A stretch of DNA of 5,348 nt from Chlamydia trachomatis (GTDB lineage Bacteria; Chlamydiota; Chlamydiia; Chlamydiales; 2-12-FULL-49-11), in contig CAMBTZ010000098.1 of the NCBI GenBank assembly GCA_945870925.1, forward strand, positions 1 to 5,348, written 5' to 3'. This document shows positions 4,682-5,348 of the stretch, piece after piece; position 1 is the first letter of the stretch, and the number at the start of each line of letters is the position of its first letter. The notes beneath the pieces were generated by a model. That model was not told the origin of the DNA. It saw only the letters and a list, made by a program, of their open reading frames with translations, and did no database searches. The translations under genes and the position numbers were made by a program.

Positions 4682-5348
4682 AGACAAGAACTGTATCAGC
4701 GATGAAAGGAGAACGGTTAAGGGTTTCGATTTTAACGCCGTCTTGAGACGGACTGAGGCGGAAGATGCGATCTGAGTAATCTTGGAAGATGCTTGAATTG
4801 TGGTGAGAGATAATAAGAACTTGAAAGCCAAGGGCTTTTGCCGCCTCATGGATGATTTTGGCAAAGCGAGGGATGAGTTCAGATTGAAGCCAACAGTCTT
4901 GCTCATCGAGGACAAGAAAGCGTCTATGGGTTGATTCGGGGAGCTGAGTAAGAGCGAAGAGTCTTAGACAGACGGAGAGAATGTTGACGACTGATCCTCC
5001 GTTTCCTCTCATGATATCTTCTTCAGAACCGTTACGTTCAGTCCTAAATTTAAATCCGATTGATTTACCTTGTATAACGGGCTCAACTTTGAGTCGAATA
5101 TCTTGTTCTAGTATTTCTTGAAGGGCAACGCTAAGTTTAGTCTCTAAAAGTGTGGTGATGTTTTTAAATAGTTCACCATCAAGTTTTTCTAAAGCTTCAA
5201 GCACTTTTAATTCGAGCTTAAGAAAATCATCTAGGGTCGCGATTTCAGATTCGCAAAGAGCTGACTCACGTTCCAATATATCCTTTTGACCCGCAAGTTT
5301 ATGATAGAGCGCTGTTACTCCGGATGTATCAGGTAGCTGATTCATTAG
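4680..5348 (-). CDS. SMC/RecF/Rad50-like ABC ATPase, C-terminal lobe (probably truncated by window edge)
   Basis: The minus-strand frame ends at TAA (4680-4682). ATG at 5343-5345 gives 221 residues, but the codon before it (CTA) leaves the frame open to the window edge and no ribosome binding site can be seen, so the true start may lie outside. Residues about 15-80 are Leu/Glu/Lys-rich and coiled-coil-like. Next comes a beta-rich stretch (83-103), then an ABC signature-like segment MRGNGGSVVNILSVCLRLFA (112-131), degenerate relative to LSGGE. Walker B is RFLVLDEQD (142-150) with catalytic Glu148, and a switch-His segment is LIISHHN (177-183). This order is the C-terminal half of RecF/SbcC/SMC-type ATPases. 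Walker A is absent; it should lie before the coiled coil, upstream of the window, unless this is a stand-alone half. A role in DNA repair or structural maintenance is inferred from the family only. It is convergent with the CPBP gene, sharing the terminator region. Confidence 0.75.
   Translation of the reverse strand, partial: LMNQLPDTSGVTALYHKLAGQKDILERESALCESEIATLDDFLKLELKVLEALEKLDGELFKNITTLLETKLSVALQEILEQDIRLKVEPVIQGKSIGFKFRTERNGSEEDIMRGNGGSVVNILSVCLRLFALTQLPESTHRRFLVLDEQDCWLQSELIPRFAKIIHEAAKALGFQVLIISHHNSSIFQDYSDRIFRLSPSQDGVKIETLNRSPFIADTVLV

Overview
The window looks like chromosomal DNA from an AT-rich Gram-negative bacterium. A host-associated lineage such as an environmental chlamydia-like organism would fit the gene style (Dus variant with a GSGSG segment, giant-virus/protist-like glycosyltransferase tail, signal-peptide-bearing CPBP protein). 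This placement is an inference from sequence feel and was not tested by any search. There is no rRNA, tRNA, CRISPR array or recognisable insertion sequence. Coding density is very high and no gap reaches 120 bases.

Layout: (1) bases 1-486, plus strand: the 3' end of a gene that begins before the window. Its tail resembles the C-terminal donor-sugar lobe of a GT-B glycosyltransferase. (2) 514-756, minus strand: a very acidic 80-residue protein of unknown function with a good ribosome binding site, convergent with (1) across a 9-bp hairpin. (3) 757-871: a 115-base divergent region in which two predicted sigma70-type promoters physically overlap; the rightward one would give an almost or fully leaderless mRNA. 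(4) 872-4652, plus strand: a three-gene block with a Uup-type ABC-F ATPase (872-2620), a DusB-type tRNA-dihydrouridine synthase (2614-3642, overlapping the ABC-F stop by 7 bases), and an exported/membrane CPBP-family protease-like protein (best start TTG at 3693, possibly with its own promoter). (5) 4660-4681: a strong intrinsic terminator made of a GGTGCCTGGCACC-type palindrome plus five T. (6) 4680-5348, minus strand: the C-terminal lobe of an SMC/RecF/Rad50-like ABC ATPase whose Walker A half is not in the window.

How they work together: the ABC-F protein (ribosome-associated family) and Dus (tRNA D-loop modification) are both translation-related and appear translationally coupled. The CPBP gene follows but looks semi-independent. 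The remaining genes are separate transcription units. Most of the window is housekeeping. The items that merit a second look are the overlapping divergent promoters with a leaderless start, the TTG start and N-terminal extension of the CPBP protein, the Walker-A-less ATPase fragment, and the REP-like terminator palindrome.
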